Assembly: GCA_003693705.1 (NCBI GenBank)
Contig: RBZT01000125.1
Location: 467,966-531,965 of the forward strand
Source: Polymyxa betae
Taxonomy: Eukaryota; Endomyxa; Phytomyxea; Plasmodiophorida; Plasmodiophoridae
Length of the DNA stretch: 64,000 bases
Direction of reading: 5' to 3'
A model generated the notes under the pieces. The model worked only from the letters and a program-made list of their open reading frames with translations, was not told where the DNA came from and did no database searches. Positions 10,601-23,738 of the stretch are shown here, piece after piece; position 1 is the first letter of the stretch, and each line of letters opens with the position of its first letter. Position numbers and translations under genes: made by a program.

Positions 10601-13600
10601 CAGCTGGCGACTGTAAATGGCGCAGGGCACTGAGAGCTAATGAAGCACCTTCGACTGTGCTAAGATCAGCGTATACCCAGATGGTGATATTAGCAGGTTC
10701 CGTATGAGGACCAGTCAAATACTGAAGATTCTGAGGCTGAACATATAGCAAATCCACAGCCATATCGGAAGTATACTTCCACTGAATAACCAGCTGATCA
10801 ACATTCAAGATTTGATTGATAATCGGAAAACTACCTGATCTTTTGGTTGTTGCAACAGATCGCTATATGATTTCACCACATCGGAGCCGTCGAAGATATA
10901 ACTGGATATATCATCATCGTCAGATAATGAGCCGGAATGCACAGCATGCATTATCCTCGTCTGCCAGGTGTATGTGGCGCGAATTAAGGTCTATTTTTTG
11001 TTAACAGAACTGTAGGTTATACAATAAAAGATCACCTGCAGAAGCAGTTGAGGATGCGGAACTTCCTGCTGAACGCCATTAAAGAAGATTGTATCGACTG
11101 TCGCGATATTCCTTTCTGTCACATAATTGATGCAATCGCTTACAAATTCGTTTTCCTAGAAATCACACCATTACCAAACGTTACTGTATTTCATTTTGCT
11201 TACCGTATCTGTCACTGAGAACAAGGCATTGTATGTCTCGATATCTCCGGATGCACCATTTTTAGCGAGAAAAGCTTTCTTGACGCGATCAATAGATACG
11301 TCTTCGCTTGTAACTGTTTCTTGAATTTGCAAAAGCGCAGAGAGGAAAGAGAATGCTCTAAAATAATCAGAGGAAAATGGTTTAAAACAGGAACGCTAAC
11401 CTTCTTCGCGACTTTGCCAATGCCCAGCTGAACAGACGAGCAGTTAGAGACGCGACTGGATTCAGCTTTGTTATCTGTGTTTGATTCTCTGATATATCTT
11501 CATGAATAGACTTAAAATCGCCAAACCGCCCCCTAATCAGTTTATGCTTTACATCTAATTCAATTGAAGAAACCAAACTACCTTTCTGGCCGATTTGCGT
11601 CGAAGACAATGCCAACGCGAACAGGAGCCTGTTGTTTAACGAGTTGCTTCAGTTGTTCAACTAACTGAAGACCGGATCTTTTGCTCGGATCAATAACAGC
11701 AACGCAGTTGTATAAGTTTCGCCCAATTTGCAGTAGCTACGTAAAAACATTGAGAATCCCCATCATAATTATGAGTACGAATTACAGAGAACTGGCCAGG
11801 ATACAATCGCATTGTACTTAAACTTCGATGCCAACTTCGATATTTAGAACCTGTTTCAATATCATTCATCCAGGAGATCGAATCGCTGCGAGTATCAAGT
11901 CTTGGTTTAGCACCCGCTGCCGATGGGTAAACAGCAGTTCGTTTGGACTTCAAAGGTCGGGATGCTAATGGATGGTTAAGAATGAGAGCTGAGTACCACA
12001 TGTGATTTAGAACCATTTTGTAGTGCATTATCAATCTGGAAAGAATTCAACCCGATATTACTGAGCATCTCGATATACTTCGATTCTTTAGCAGCTAATG
12101 AATGCAAAGCGAACAGATCGAACTCAGAGGTATCGATTGCAATTCCATTCAGATAAAGCGAGCTTTCTCCAGTAACGATATCTGAGCTCTCGTGGATGGT
12201 GGATATCTGCGATCTCACTATACACAGTCCGCTCAGCTGAAAAAATAGGAAAGGTAACTTAGTTCGAACCTTCTTTGCTGACTTGAACAGTCTTTAGCTT
12301 CGTGGCGTGTCGAGGGAAATCGCATGCAAGCCGAGCAAGCTCAGAAAGCGTGTCTTTGCTGTCCAATACATACTGCACAGCTTGTGATCCGAAATCGGCT
12401 TTTTGAAGAAATGTTCAGTGAGAGAATGTCAAAGAGAGATCAACCTCACCAATGTCCCAAACTCGAAGTTCTTCTTGAAGTTCATGGCGTAGTTTTACTG
12501 CAATATCATCGAGCTGTTCCGAACTGGATGGATAACGAGTTTTAAGACGAGAAAAGTTAATCCCTATACGATCATTATAACCTAAACAGTCTAAAAGTTG
12601 TGCATAATACCATTGACTGATGAGCTATCGGCTTGCAAGTTGGTATCGTCTAGCACATTGTATTCCATATTCTTGAAGGCCAGCTCAACTCCAAAACCGT
12701 TCAACGGGAACGAATCAGATGCCCCGAGGTTAAACGATGATAGCCTCAAGATAAAGCGAAAAGGTTGCTAAAAGTTGTCAACTTTAGGCAGAACAACAGC
12801 GTCAATGCTTTACCTTGCAGCTGACAATTTTTTGATAAGAATCCGCGAAACCAGGTTGATCCAAATTTCCATAAACAACCAGTGCTGCACCTGGAACAAA
12901 TTTTTTTAGCAAGATTTTTGACCCTTTTTGCTACTGAACCAGTTGTCCTATTAGGATGCATATGATCGAATTCAAACGTCTCCAGCATCGCATCTGTTTG
13001 CAACAGTTTGGGGTCAAATCCGCAGCTGAGTTGCTTGTTCCCATAATCAACGATTACTCCACTTTTGCATGAATCAGGTTCCAACTTGGATGCAGAGCCT
13101 TTGATCGCATCCTATATAATCATGAATATCAGTATTAGAATGTTCTTCAACTTCGCTTGCCCGTAATAGCTGTCGATTCGATTCTAAAAGCGGTGAATAG
13201 ACATTTAGCCCCTGGCGTTCAAGTTAGACCGAAAAAAAGAAGTGACTCTCTAACAGATACTGACCAGCGACATTTTTAATGTGGAGCAAGCCTCGGAAGA
13301 AGACAAATCTATGCATGCAATGATACTATCGTACAAATCGCGATCGGTCCGAGACACATTTGCGGTTGACAATGTCGAGAGATGTTCAAGCGACGACCAA
13401 AACAGCAGCGGCGATACCGACGCATAGTATTCCCTGTAAAGCTTCAAAAGGCAATCCCAAGCTGCTCATCCATCATTACGCAGCTTGATGCGTGATGGAA
13501 TCGCTGGGAAACCGCGACTGCAAGTCGACCGACAGGTTGGCGTTGGGATCGGCATCGCAGGTCAGCAAACTCTGGCACAGAGCTGCAATGAATATGGCGA

Positions 13601-13610
13601 CAGTCCTCAT
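7694..13610 (-). CDS. UGGT: UDP-glucose:glycoprotein glucosyltransferase (ER folding sensor)
   Basis: A large gene with many introns. The ATG at 13610 starts [20 protein letters not shown], a signal peptide. The splice [23 protein letters not shown] enters the long folding-sensor region. The C-terminal GT24 catalytic domain is unmistakable: [33 protein letters not shown], then RIIFIDADQ with the metal-binding D-x-D near 8510, [16 protein letters not shown] and [15 protein letters not shown]. The product ends [14 protein letters not shown] ... SEKTEL, a KDEL-like ER-retrieval signal. UGGT re-glucosylates misfolded N-glycoproteins so that calnexin/calreticulin can retain them. Length (about 1,500 codons after splicing) is usual. 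The exact exon map of the middle part was not resolved. Confidence 0.93.
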
Positions 13611-13817
13611 TATGACAATGACGAAACGATGAGAAATGCCTCTGCAATGAGAGTGGGGGGACACACGACACCAAAGTCGCAACTTATTGCCTCACTGATA
13701 CCCTTATCAGGGTTTCGTTACTCTTACGACAGTTCTAACTGCTATGAATGCCTTCTTCACAATAAAACCCAAATGGTTCATTAACAATATAATGGCTGGT
13801 CAACAATCTAACAACGA

Positions 13818-15728
13818 TCAGCACTTGACATTCTGGCAACGCGAATCCGACCCGGGAGCTATAGCGTTCCCGACACAGATTGTCCCGAGAGCAACCCGAA
13901 GCTTGCCAGCAGATGCACCGTCCTTGCAGATATGGAAGTTGCAGGAGCAATCGCCTGGATCGCATGCAAGGCCGCTGGCAATACCGGAACAGACGTTGCC
14001 ACTAGGAGGACCGGGAGGTGGTGGCTGGGTCGGCGAAGGTGTTGGTGGTGCCTGGGTCGGCAAAGGCTTTGGAGGCGGTGCCTGGGTCGGCGAAGGCTTT
14101 GGCGGGGAGTTATTCTTTGCAAATCTGGCTCCCTGCAAGATCCAGTTACGAAAATGGTTGATCTGCTGCATAGACAGGTATGGTCCACCGAGAGGCATCT
14201 GCTGCCCAGATACACCGACACCATTGGTCAGCTTCAGTATAATATAGCTGTTATCAGGATCTCCAGGCTTCACATAGACCTTGCTGGGTTGGCCAACTGA
14301 TGGTTTGTTGATCAGATTGGCATATGCAGTCTCTGGATCAGGCATGCGAAGCAGGGTCCAGCCATCGGGAGCGGATACATGAACACCACCACGAGCCTGG
14401 ATGATGGGCCAAATATCCTCTAAGAAATACACTGGTGTGGCTGGAGCAGGGGTCGGTGCTGGCGTTGGTTGGGGTGTTGGGTTGCCACCTGAGCCACAGT
14501 AATCGCGTCCTGTTCCACAGAAACTAAACCCAATTCTTGTTAGATCCCGTAGTGGATGATCAGAAAAACCGACCTGAATCTTGAGCAGCATTCGCCAGGC
14601 TTACATGGGGCATCCGCAAAGCCAGGGCCACATCGTCCATCCGTTCTAATAGGCCCTGAGCCCGGTGATGGTGTTGGGGCTGGAGCTGGTGTTGGAGCTG
14701 GCAGAGGAGCTGGTGTTGGGGCTGGGTTACTGCCGACAGGTTGCTTGCCTCCTTCGCGTGTAGTCAATCCGGTCTTTGCAGACACCCAGGCCACCTCATC
14801 TGACGATGTCGGTATAGGGATGCCGACTTCGTTGCCCGAATTCGGGAATGGCCCGTTCAGGCATGGTTGGTTAACACAAACTCGCAGCTGCCGGGTCACA
14901 CCAAACTTGCAAACGTCTTTGTCTGGATGCTGTTTTGTCGGAATGTGATATCGGTTGCATCGAATCGAGAGATTACCATACCGACACATCGCCACCGTAG
15001 AATACTGGCTGTAGATAGGGTCCGGTAGGACCCCCTGTAATCTCATAATCTGCACATGAATAGTAATCACCAAGAATAGATGGATTCGATGTTCCTCCAA
15101 ACCACTGTGCTATGAATCAGAAGTAATTTCGGTTCTGACTATGGCAAACTTACCGCCCATTGAAGAGTGACCCTTCCATTGGGAAGATGTAATGGGATCC
15201 CCAACCGAAGCTTGCAAGGATTGACGCTGCCATCTTGAGGATTGTTATCACCGCCGTTCAAAAATTTCGTCGCTGAGCGGCATCCAGGACCGGTCTCGTA
15301 ACACGAATATGCTTGGACACCTAGATCGAAAGCCTTATGGCTGCCCGATTGATCGAACGTTGTCCAGGCATATCGTACAAATCCACCGGGATGGTTATTT
15401 CGCGGCCATCTGATGCAGAAATTATTGGGCAGTCCCTCTCGCTTTCATTACAATAGGCATTACTCAACTGAGATGAGGTCACCACGTTTTGCTTGATGAA
15501 TGACTCCTAATCGAACATCAAAAACTGATAGAAACAGATAAGTTGTGACTCAGTGCCTAGCCTGGTTTTGGGGGCATCGCACGGCCCGGTACAGCTCGGC
15601 CCACGGCAGCCAGATTGCGCGACCGATTCGAATCGTGATGACGGTTTAGTCATGTAGCTATGTGCAGTAATACAAGATGGGAGCCATATTACAAGAACAG
15701 ATAGAAAAATCAGACGCATAACTGTCAT
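13818..15728 (-). CDS. Secreted lytic polysaccharide monooxygenase with CBM18 and cytochrome-c-like domain
   Basis: Signal peptide MTVMRLIFLSVLVIWLPSCI-TA, with cleavage predicted before HSYMTKPSSRFESVAQSGC, so the mature protein begins with the copper-binding His of the LPMO histidine brace. Spliced exons then give RGDLISVE|WPRNNHPGGFVR (second brace His in NNH), AFDLGVQAYSCYETGPGCR, and GGTSNPSILGDYYSCADYE. A Thr/Pro/Ala linker follows. Next is a hevein-type (CBM18) module, CGPGFADAPCKPGECCSRF|SFCGTGRDYCG. After a second Pro linker comes IWPIIQARGG ... KVYVKPGDPDNSYIILKL ... QQMPLGGPYLSMQQINHF, resembling the cytochrome-c-like domains of planctomycete proteins but lacking a CxxCH haem site. 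A third linker leads to a short Cys-rich tail. Probable role: oxidative attack on chitin. The first intron boundary (near 15,510-15,560) is uncertain. Confidence 0.85.
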
Positions 15729-15872
15729 CGTTGCTTAAACAATTAGTTGCCAAGGATCATGAACCAATTAGCCAGGGTGGTACAGCGGATCATGGTCCTG
15801 AAACTGGAAGCGAGGATCCCAGTACCGCGTAACCATTCCGCTTAATACGTAGATATTAATCAGCCAATTTTA

Positions 15873-18800
15873 TTAAGCAGGGGCAACAGCTCCCTTAAAC
15901 TTAAGTCCTTCTACAAATTTACCCATCTCAATAACGTCGCTGATAACAACAGATGACGGGGCATCATAGTCAACGGATCGAGAGGTTGGATAATTGTCAT
16001 CAGGAACAAGTTCTAGCCTGGTCGGTATCCGGAAAAGTTGCGACATTGACGGCGCTAATTCAAAACAATTCTGGAATAGGCTTCGGCGCCCGAATATATA
16101 AAGCCCTGAAATATGGATGAGAGAACGGAAATTAACAGAGGAGACATTCAGAACCTAGTCTCGCTCGGGAAAGCGCGACGACAAGACGGCGTACATCTCG
16201 AATGTGACCAATATTACGGGTTCTGACAAGCGATAGCAATATGATATCGTTTTGCTGGCCTTGGAAGCGATCAACTGAAAAGCAGCGCAATGAATATTCA
16301 GCTTGTAAAGTGATGCGGAACTGACCAGTTGCCACTTTATGAGGCAGACCAATATGGCGGCATCGTGCATTGAAAATGTCACGCAGCAGCTGCTTTTGGC
16401 CGTTATAAGTTGTAATTACAGATATGCGAGATGCAGGATAGCCAATAAGGCGAAGGTACATATACCTGTGTCTGATAAGACCCAAAGAAAAAGCATACAA
16501 AATCGATCACGATACAGTTGCACAACATATTCGGCCTCGCCAAGATTCTGATAGAAGTGGGGCGTTGGCTGTGATTCGCCCTGATTCATGTAATCAGGTA
16601 CATCAATGAACTGATGAGTGAAACGCATCCCCGCATTAGCAAGAAGATAATCCCCTTGCATGACCGAAGGCATATCTTTGAGATTAGGATATCGCCATTT
16701 GTACAATGATGCAATATTTGGCCGGGTTCGACCCTATATAAGGTTAAACCGAGGAAATTTTTTTCACTATGGTATGGACCTGAAAATTTAATTCAACGAA
16801 AGGAATTCCAAGTCGAACAAAGCGTGCAAAGAGAGACTGGTCAAGACGTGAGAATGACTGCAGCACTTGGCTTTGGACGATCGGAGGAAGCTGCCGATGA
16901 TCACCGAGAAGAATAGCTCTTTTCAATAGACAACCAAATTCTTAACCTGAACTAAGCGAAAAGTAGGGCTCGATTGAACAAACCACCGACCTGGATCAGC
17001 TTTCTGTAGCAGAATCGGAATGCAAGTTTCGATGTCTAAAACTTGTCCTGCTTCTTCCATGATCATAGTGTGAAACCGGAATCTGAAGGTGTTACTTAAA
17101 ACGAAACCTGGCGGAAATATTCAGTTGTCCAACCCGTTTCGGATGAAGTCTTGTCGCTTCAAGGACGCATGTGTACAGGTCATCGCTACAATTCGAGCAT
17201 GCTTCATCACCAAATAGTCGGCGCGATCCGATCCTATGAACAGCGTTCATGTAGGCACAGACAGCAGTACCAGATATCGTACCTTTTCGTAATACCTCGA
17301 ACGATCTGCATTCCCGCAGCTGCATAAAGATCCTGTCAAGATGAGCAAAGCAGCGATCAGCCGTTGCAGAGTATTCAGAATCATCCTTTTCGGGGAACGT
17401 CGTGTTAGAAAAATATTGAAGAAACGGGAAAGTGGAATCCCCGGATTGAAGTTCCCTACAGAAAAAAATGAGAAAGAAAACACAGCATACTTCACTGGTC
17501 ATACTTGTATTCTTTGATTTTGGGTTGAATCGTATGCTTGTAGAACATCTCAGCAGCGTCGCAGCTAGATGCTGGCAGCATAGGTTCAACGCCTAAAGTA
17601 TGAGCAAGAATTCGGACTTGATCTAACAGCATCATCCGGCGAGCTAGCATAAAATCGATACGACCACGAGAACTGAAATCAGTCTCCACAAAGCCTGTAT
17701 CCGACGATTCACGTATCTTCCGTAAGTCTTTATGACCTTGACCTAAATCACACAATAAGTCAAATGTTCTGCAGTGTGATCGGAAAACCCCAACCCAGCC
17801 GCAGCATCAGCGAGGGATCGATATCCCGACGGCATAGCTTATCAAACAGATCATTCAGGGCATGATTGCTATGCGTTACCAACAAAATACGCTCATGCGG
17901 ATATTGATGGTGCAGGTTCACGATAATCTGCACAGCGACATCCGTCTTTCCGGTTCCGGGCGGCCCGACAATCAGCGTCAGACCGGGCTGACAGCCCGAA
18001 ACGATCGCATCTAACTGCAGCCAAAGTTAATTTGAAATGAGAATGATTAGGCAATGGGGGGTACCTGATTGGGCGTGTAACGAATCGGGTTGCGCTGATT
18101 TGGGCTGTAATAAGTCATAGATGCAGACAGATACGGTTCACATCGGGCTGAGAGACGGTTGCCTTCAGCAACAGGATGGACATCCTCAGTTCTAGTAGCA
18201 GGTTCAGCACCGTCAGTATCGGTCATGGCTTCGGGTTGATCGTGGTCAGCTCGCTCGTTCTCGTCCAGGAGCCGCTCGATCAGCTCAGCTTTCCTTCCAG
18301 ACGTCTCCTTGCCCTGACGCTTCAGCATCTTACGAAGCACAACAACCTGAAACGATCATGTAGGAACCCGTAAATCACATCGCCGTTTTTGTTACAGTAA
18401 GCTGCTTTAATTCATCGCGAGTATGACTCGGTTGAGAAGACGATTCTGGATCCGGCTTTTCAGTATCGGTTTTGGAGCCTTCTGCGTCATCGGTATGGAC
18501 CGCCTCAGTCCCGTCGTCAGCGATTTGGGCTTGAGCCGAGTCGATCTTGATATTTTTTGGAATGTGTAAGCGATACGGAGGACCGTGACAGTCCTTGACG
18601 TCAATGTTTAGCTGAGGGAAACATTCCACAAGATGTTGCTCATCGAGGCAAGTATCATGCAGATTGAGGCACTGCAGGGAATTCGGCAGATTCCAATAGC
18701 ATGCCTGATCTGGAGCTCCATATCCCAGAAACACCTAATAATATTTCATAAAAGGAAAAATTAAGACCCCCCCCCCCATAGCGATTACTTCTTTAAGCCA

Positions 18801-21311
18801 ATCAGGAACGTCCAGATCCAGTTGCATCATATCGCGGATCGATTGCAGAACCGCCTTGAAGTTATTCTCCTTCGGCTTTCTTCGAAGCAGCAAGTTCAGC
18901 GATGTGTAGACAGCCGATGCAACATCGTTAATCTACGAACCAATTAAGCAGAATCGTAGTTAACAAGAACATTGAAGTACTTCGCCATCGCTCATTGAAT
19001 GGAGGGCGGCATCGCGATCAATCGCAAATTGAGCCGGGTCGAATGCTACTGTCAAAACCCGCTGTGTGCCGATGTATTCCTTATTGTTGGCATCGATAAC
19101 ACGACCGTTAACATCCTGAACAGAGATGATTTCGCAACCGCGTATATATTTGACAACCGAGGAGATGCCGGCCTGTCATCACATAAGAAAAAGCGATCAA
19201 AACAGGCTCAGTTATGATACAATATCGTAGAAAACAATACTCTTCTTGGCATCTTTGGCGTTCACTCCAGAAATCTCAATATCCGAATATTCTCTTGCAG
19301 TCACCTAAAGACCAATTCAGGTAACCGTCGACTCATTTGTTGAATTTGCTACATTGAGCATAAACAAGGCATCATGCTCTTTAAGTTCCTCCCATTCCTG
19401 ACGAACTGCACCAGAAAACGGTTGTAGATTGATTCGGATATCTAAAACTTATTGAGTCGGAGAGCTGATTCTGAACCAGTCAGATACTGACCTGCCAGAA
19501 CGCAGGATGGTTTCTGCTCGCCAACCCGATTACGGCCGATCTGTTTGATCTTGATAGAGTCAACAGGGACTGCCATACGGCTCCAACCAGTAAAGATCGT
19601 CTCGCTCGTCTCTGTATGTAATCGCGGTTCAAGACGCGAAACAGCCATACAGATATCCTGAACATTAGATGCCAAGATCAGAGTTCGATATCCAGCGAAG
19701 CAATAACCAGGGCGACCTGGCGAATCTGATGAGTCGATTCTAAACGATAAAGATGGAAGTTTCGCAATAGATAATCGTGAAGCGATAAGAATTGCAGATT
19801 GAGCTTCGGTAAAGGAAGCGACGTCTCGCCCTGATACTGTTCTAGATCGCCATGAGAACAGCATCTCTCGACAGAAAAGCTCAGACGATACCTTCTGGGA
19901 TCAAATTCGTGTCGAAAACGATCGACTCCGTTGGGTAGAGTGGAAGAGCAGAGATCTCTTGGCGCCTCGATCTCCGCTTGCAGACGTAATGGACGAGAAT
20001 CTGTTCGACCAGCTCACGACTGATACGGAAATCTGGGCCCCATTCCGGGTCGATCAATTCCAGACGGGTAGCGAGTGATGACAGATCGGGATCAGACCAC
20101 GACCTCACCGTGTTGATGAACGAGTCGGCGCTATCGATAGAGCAGACCGAAGCCAACGCCAACGATAACCTGCACGATTGTAAACAGCAGATTGAGAACA
20201 ATTCGGGTATACTGACCCTGATTCGCGGAAATATTTGAAGACAATATGCTGCAAGATCTGAACGCGATCGTATCGCTGACGTTCTACAGCGCCATCAGTT
20301 AATGCCACACCGGTGCGATCATCGATCTCGAAATTGAGATAATACTCGAGCAAGTCCAACATTTGCTGACAGAGACGGGATTTTGGCAGGGCTAGAATTT
20401 GGCGAATCAAATTATGTGGTGAAGCAAAGGCGGGCAGGTACCTTTACTAAGACGAGCACGTTCGATCAGGTGCGATGCCACAATAATGGGGCGTGTGAAA
20501 CGTCGTGTTGGGACCAGGGCGATCAAATCGATGAAAAACTCGAAAAAGCGAGAGAAATACACATCGTCAATCTGATCATCGTCTTGTAGAATGCGAAGGG
20601 CGTCGTCGATCAGATCCCAAAGCAAGTTCGCTTCCGGAGACTCAGCATCGATTTTCATGGCTTGATAGCTATCGGAGAGGTCCTGATAATCGCGAAGAAT
20701 ACGCTGACGCATGCGAGGCGGCAGACGGGTCCATAAAGGCACCGATGCATATTGCAGAGTAACATTACGAACATGGGTGTTCTCAAGTGATCGAAATGCA
20801 GCAATTAAGAACGTGATAAATATGCTTCTTTCAATGTCGGATAGATTTTGGAATGACAATGTGAAACACGATTTTAGAAGGGCAGAGAACGCCTCCGGCT
20901 CGGTTTCAAAACAGCCTAATTCGGCAATTCAAAATCGATATAAATTCTGAAAGGTCGAAGTCGTACCCCAAATGGAGACGTTCTGTCTCGATTTCTGATT
21001 GACGAGCGCCATGATTGATAGAAGAACAGTGCTGGACGAAGAGCGATCATGTTGAAAGAATTTCCAGAGATAACTGCAAATGGGTTCTCAGAAACGACCA
21101 ATACAAAAGTGGAAACGAAAGCGAACTTTTCAAGATAGGAGCTGATCTCGAGAATCGAGATGGCAGTTGGATCGTCGGCGCCGTGGATATAATCGTGGTA
21201 GATCTGGTCCACCAGCTTCACATCGAACGAGATCTCGGTATTAGCCGCCCAGCGTCGATTGGCCAGTCGGGTGACGGGATGTGTCAGGAGATCTGACACC
21301 AGGATCGTCAT
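15873..21311 (-). CDS. AQR: Aquarius-like spliceosomal RNA helicase (intron-binding protein)
   Basis: Start [20 protein letters not shown] at 21311. The N-terminal half has many short exons matching the AQR armadillo-like region (for example [19 protein letters not shown]). The SF1 helicase core is clear: Walker [21 protein letters not shown] near 17,950, [14 protein letters not shown], a DEAG-type box in [20 protein letters not shown] near 17,050, [13 protein letters not shown] near 16,900, [19 protein letters not shown], and [19 protein letters not shown]. The C-terminus ([20 protein letters not shown] ... EMGKFVEG) is specific to AQR and not UPF1. AQR sits in the spliceosome on the intron upstream of the branch point, which suits this intron-dense genome. 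Full-length and intact as far as I can see. Confidence 0.93.
18767..18777 (+). repeat. C11 homopolymer in an Aquarius intron
   Basis: Eleven consecutive C on the plus strand within an intron of the minus-strand AQR gene. Not coding. Confidence 0.85.
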
Positions 21312-22710
21312 GGTCGAAGCGGCGACCGCACCACGACGGCTGTCGATGTCGAACGAAATCAATGTCCGCCACGGTGTGTCTTTGCCTTTTTAGTTTTTAT
21401 GAACCTGAGCAGCTGGTTATGAGAAAGATATTGTGATAGTGAAACCAGTCATCTCAGCTTGACAACTGACAATAAAGTCCAATGACAGTGACGAATTCTA
21501 CGGAAAGAGATCAAGTGTCAATGATGAAATGGGAAGATGCAGTAATCTGTGATGATATTACCAGCATTGAGATTGATTCCATATCAGCCTAACCTGATAC
21601 ATAACGCTGCACATTTATGTTAACCAACATGGAAAAAACCAAAGTGAAACGCCCTGTAACAATTTGAGCTTCCGGCGTGGGAGACGAGAAAAAACTGTTA
21701 TACATCACCACAATTGGGTTTATTCAAGAAATCTTAGTTGTTCATTTCTATTCGTGACACTTGGGCAAGCTGTTCCCGATAAGCAAAACACGGATGTCTG
21801 GGCTAGGGTCTCAAAAATAACAATTGCGATTGCATCGTGGTTGAGAAATTCGCGATTCTAAGCAAGTAGTTTCCGGTAAGTCGAATCAGACCGATTCTTT
21901 GCTGATGCTCTGTGTATCGGCTCACAAATTCCTGGCTACAGGAAAACTGGGAACATCGAAACTATCACGTAACGATTCGGGTATACTATATGAGTGCCTT
22001 CAGGCGTTGCGTCTGTGTGTTGAAGAGTTAAGCTCCTGTGGCGGCATTGTATGCCGAAGCAAAGCCCCTTCTGTAGGAATTCGGGTCTTGCAGTACGGGC
22101 TGGATCGTGGCCAACTGCAGACGTTTCCGTACACGGCGTGTACACCATCTTCATAATGGGACAAAGACTCGACCCGTCTTTCACAGTATCTGGATCTCTT
22201 GGCCCGTTTTGGATAATGCAATCTCGAAAGGATTCGAAAGAACACAATTCCTACCCTGTTCAATCGCTACTCTTGCAGTCTGCTGGCACCGAAAAAAATT
22301 CGAATTAATGATCTCAGATCGATGCCGAATACGCACAGCTTGGATTGCTGTCGGCATCTGCTGCTAAAAATATGCTGAACAGACCCAATGCATTAAAAGG
22401 ATGGCATTAATAAACCAGCCACCCATCTTTCAACTCTTTGTTACCGGAATCGACCCAGATCACCATGTAAGGCGCCCACGCCGCCGCTCCCAGCCATGGA
22501 CGCCGGACCTGACGCCCGTCCGTCCTTCCCAAAGAGTGCTCAATGGAATCTTAGTAACAAATATTCGAGAATGAACTGATGATGGAACGCGGCCTTTGCC
22601 TTCAGGGCAACAATGTTTTAATCAGCTGTGTCCCATGATGGCAGGCCTTCTGTATGACTGTCTCACCATTATCAGTCGTCGTGGCCTTGGAGGCGTTCTA
22701 GAGGTGGAAT
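21312..22710. other. Intergenic region between divergent AQR and UBE2J genes; no supportable gene
   Basis: Nearly 1.4 kb with only short overlapping frames of 60-103 codons on both strands at 21,900-22,370. None has family resemblance or a convincing exon chain. A short GC-rich island at about 22,465-22,530 stands out from its AT-rich surroundings; it contains an ATG frame beginning MDAGPDARPSFPK that ends after 27 codons and could be a 5' exon. Otherwise this is probably promoter and 5' UTR sequence for both flanking genes. Confidence 0.45.
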
Positions 22711-23679
22711 ATGTCAGCAGAATCGATCAGCCCACAGAATGGCAGGAATTACCATCGCGTTGCTGGTCGCTGGAGTTGAGTATGTGAGTAGGACAAAGAC
22801 GATCAGGGGCGGTCAAGCGGATCATGCAGGAGCTGAGAGAACTGCAGGAGAACCAATCCAGCGATTTCCAAGCGTGCCCGCTCGAAGACAACCTATTCGA
22901 ATGGCATTTCACGATTCGAGGGCCTGCTGAGACTGAATTTCAGGGCGGGGTATATCATGGAAGACTTATGCTGTAGAGACGTTCTACATAAAGAGGTTGA
23001 TCTAACGATTTTGTAGACCTAGCGGCTATCCATTCCATCCGCCTGATTTAATGTTGTTAACTGTGAGTGCGATATAATTGTGATTCAAGAATAACTGAAT
23101 CGATTGGCAGCCTTCTGGACGATTCGAAGTCGGCAAGAAGATATGCCTAAGGTTGGTGACAGGATCCTCAATGGTTAAACTGCTCTGAGTATTGATAGCA
23201 TTTCTGGTTATCATCCTGAATACTGGCAGGTATGACTTGCCATACTTTATTTGAAGTAGCTGATCGTTGATTCTCGCAAGCCTTCGTGGAGCATCCGCAC
23301 CGTTTTAGTGGCTCTGATTGCTTTTATGCCAACCGATCCTCAAGGCGCGATAGGATCGCTGAACTATAGCCCAGAAGAAAGGCGCGCTCTGGCAAGAGAA
23401 AGCGTCTCATGGACATGCCAAGGATGTGGCTCATCGAATGCAGAATGTTTCGGATCAAGCGAACTAACGCCACAGATAACAACCGATACAAACGATGTCC
23501 CGGTATCGAACCCACCCGAGAACATCCACCCAGACCAAAACGTTGAAGAAATTCTAAGCACAGAAATCGTGGACATCAAACGGGATGCGTCAAGCGGAGA
23601 TGTAATTTGGACTTCTGTTATCGTGGCATTAGTAGCAGCCATATTCGCGATTCTGATTAAGAAAGCGATCTCAACCTAA
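22711..23679 (+). CDS. UBE2J: Tail-anchored ubiquitin-conjugating enzyme E2 J (ERAD)
   Basis: About five exons splice to the highly conserved UBE2J/Ubc6 sequence: AVKRIMQELRELQENQS, PLEDNLFEWHFTIRGPAETE, FQGGVYHGRLML|PSGYPFHPPDLMLLT, then PSGRFEVGKKICLS|ISGYH with the catalytic Cys in KICLS, PEYWQ|PSWSIRTVLVALIAFM. A variable cytosolic linker (Asn/Pro/Asp-rich) leads to the C-terminal membrane anchor WTSVIVALVAAIFAILIKKA. The enzyme transfers ubiquitin to misfolded ER proteins and acts from the ER membrane. The internal splice sites are secure. The first exon (MSAESISPQNGRNYHRVA, ATG 22711) is less certain because the N-terminus of the family is variable. Confidence 0.92.
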
Positions 23680-23738
23680 AACAGCAATGTAAAAACATAT
23701 CAAATGAAATTAAATGTATGATGCAGAGAGCTGGAGTT

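Noticed and set aside
13744-14948. Long plus-strand frames rich in Gly/Val (for example GAGAGVGAGRGAGVGAG) opposite the LPMO gene
   Set aside because: They are the mirror image of the repetitive Pro/Thr/Ala linkers on the minus strand; the minus strand carries the signal peptide, splice-consistent exons and three conserved domains.
21899-22367. Overlapping 85-103-codon frames on both strands
   Set aside because: Mutually contradictory, no family resemblance, and no splice chain joins any of them to UBE2J or AQR.
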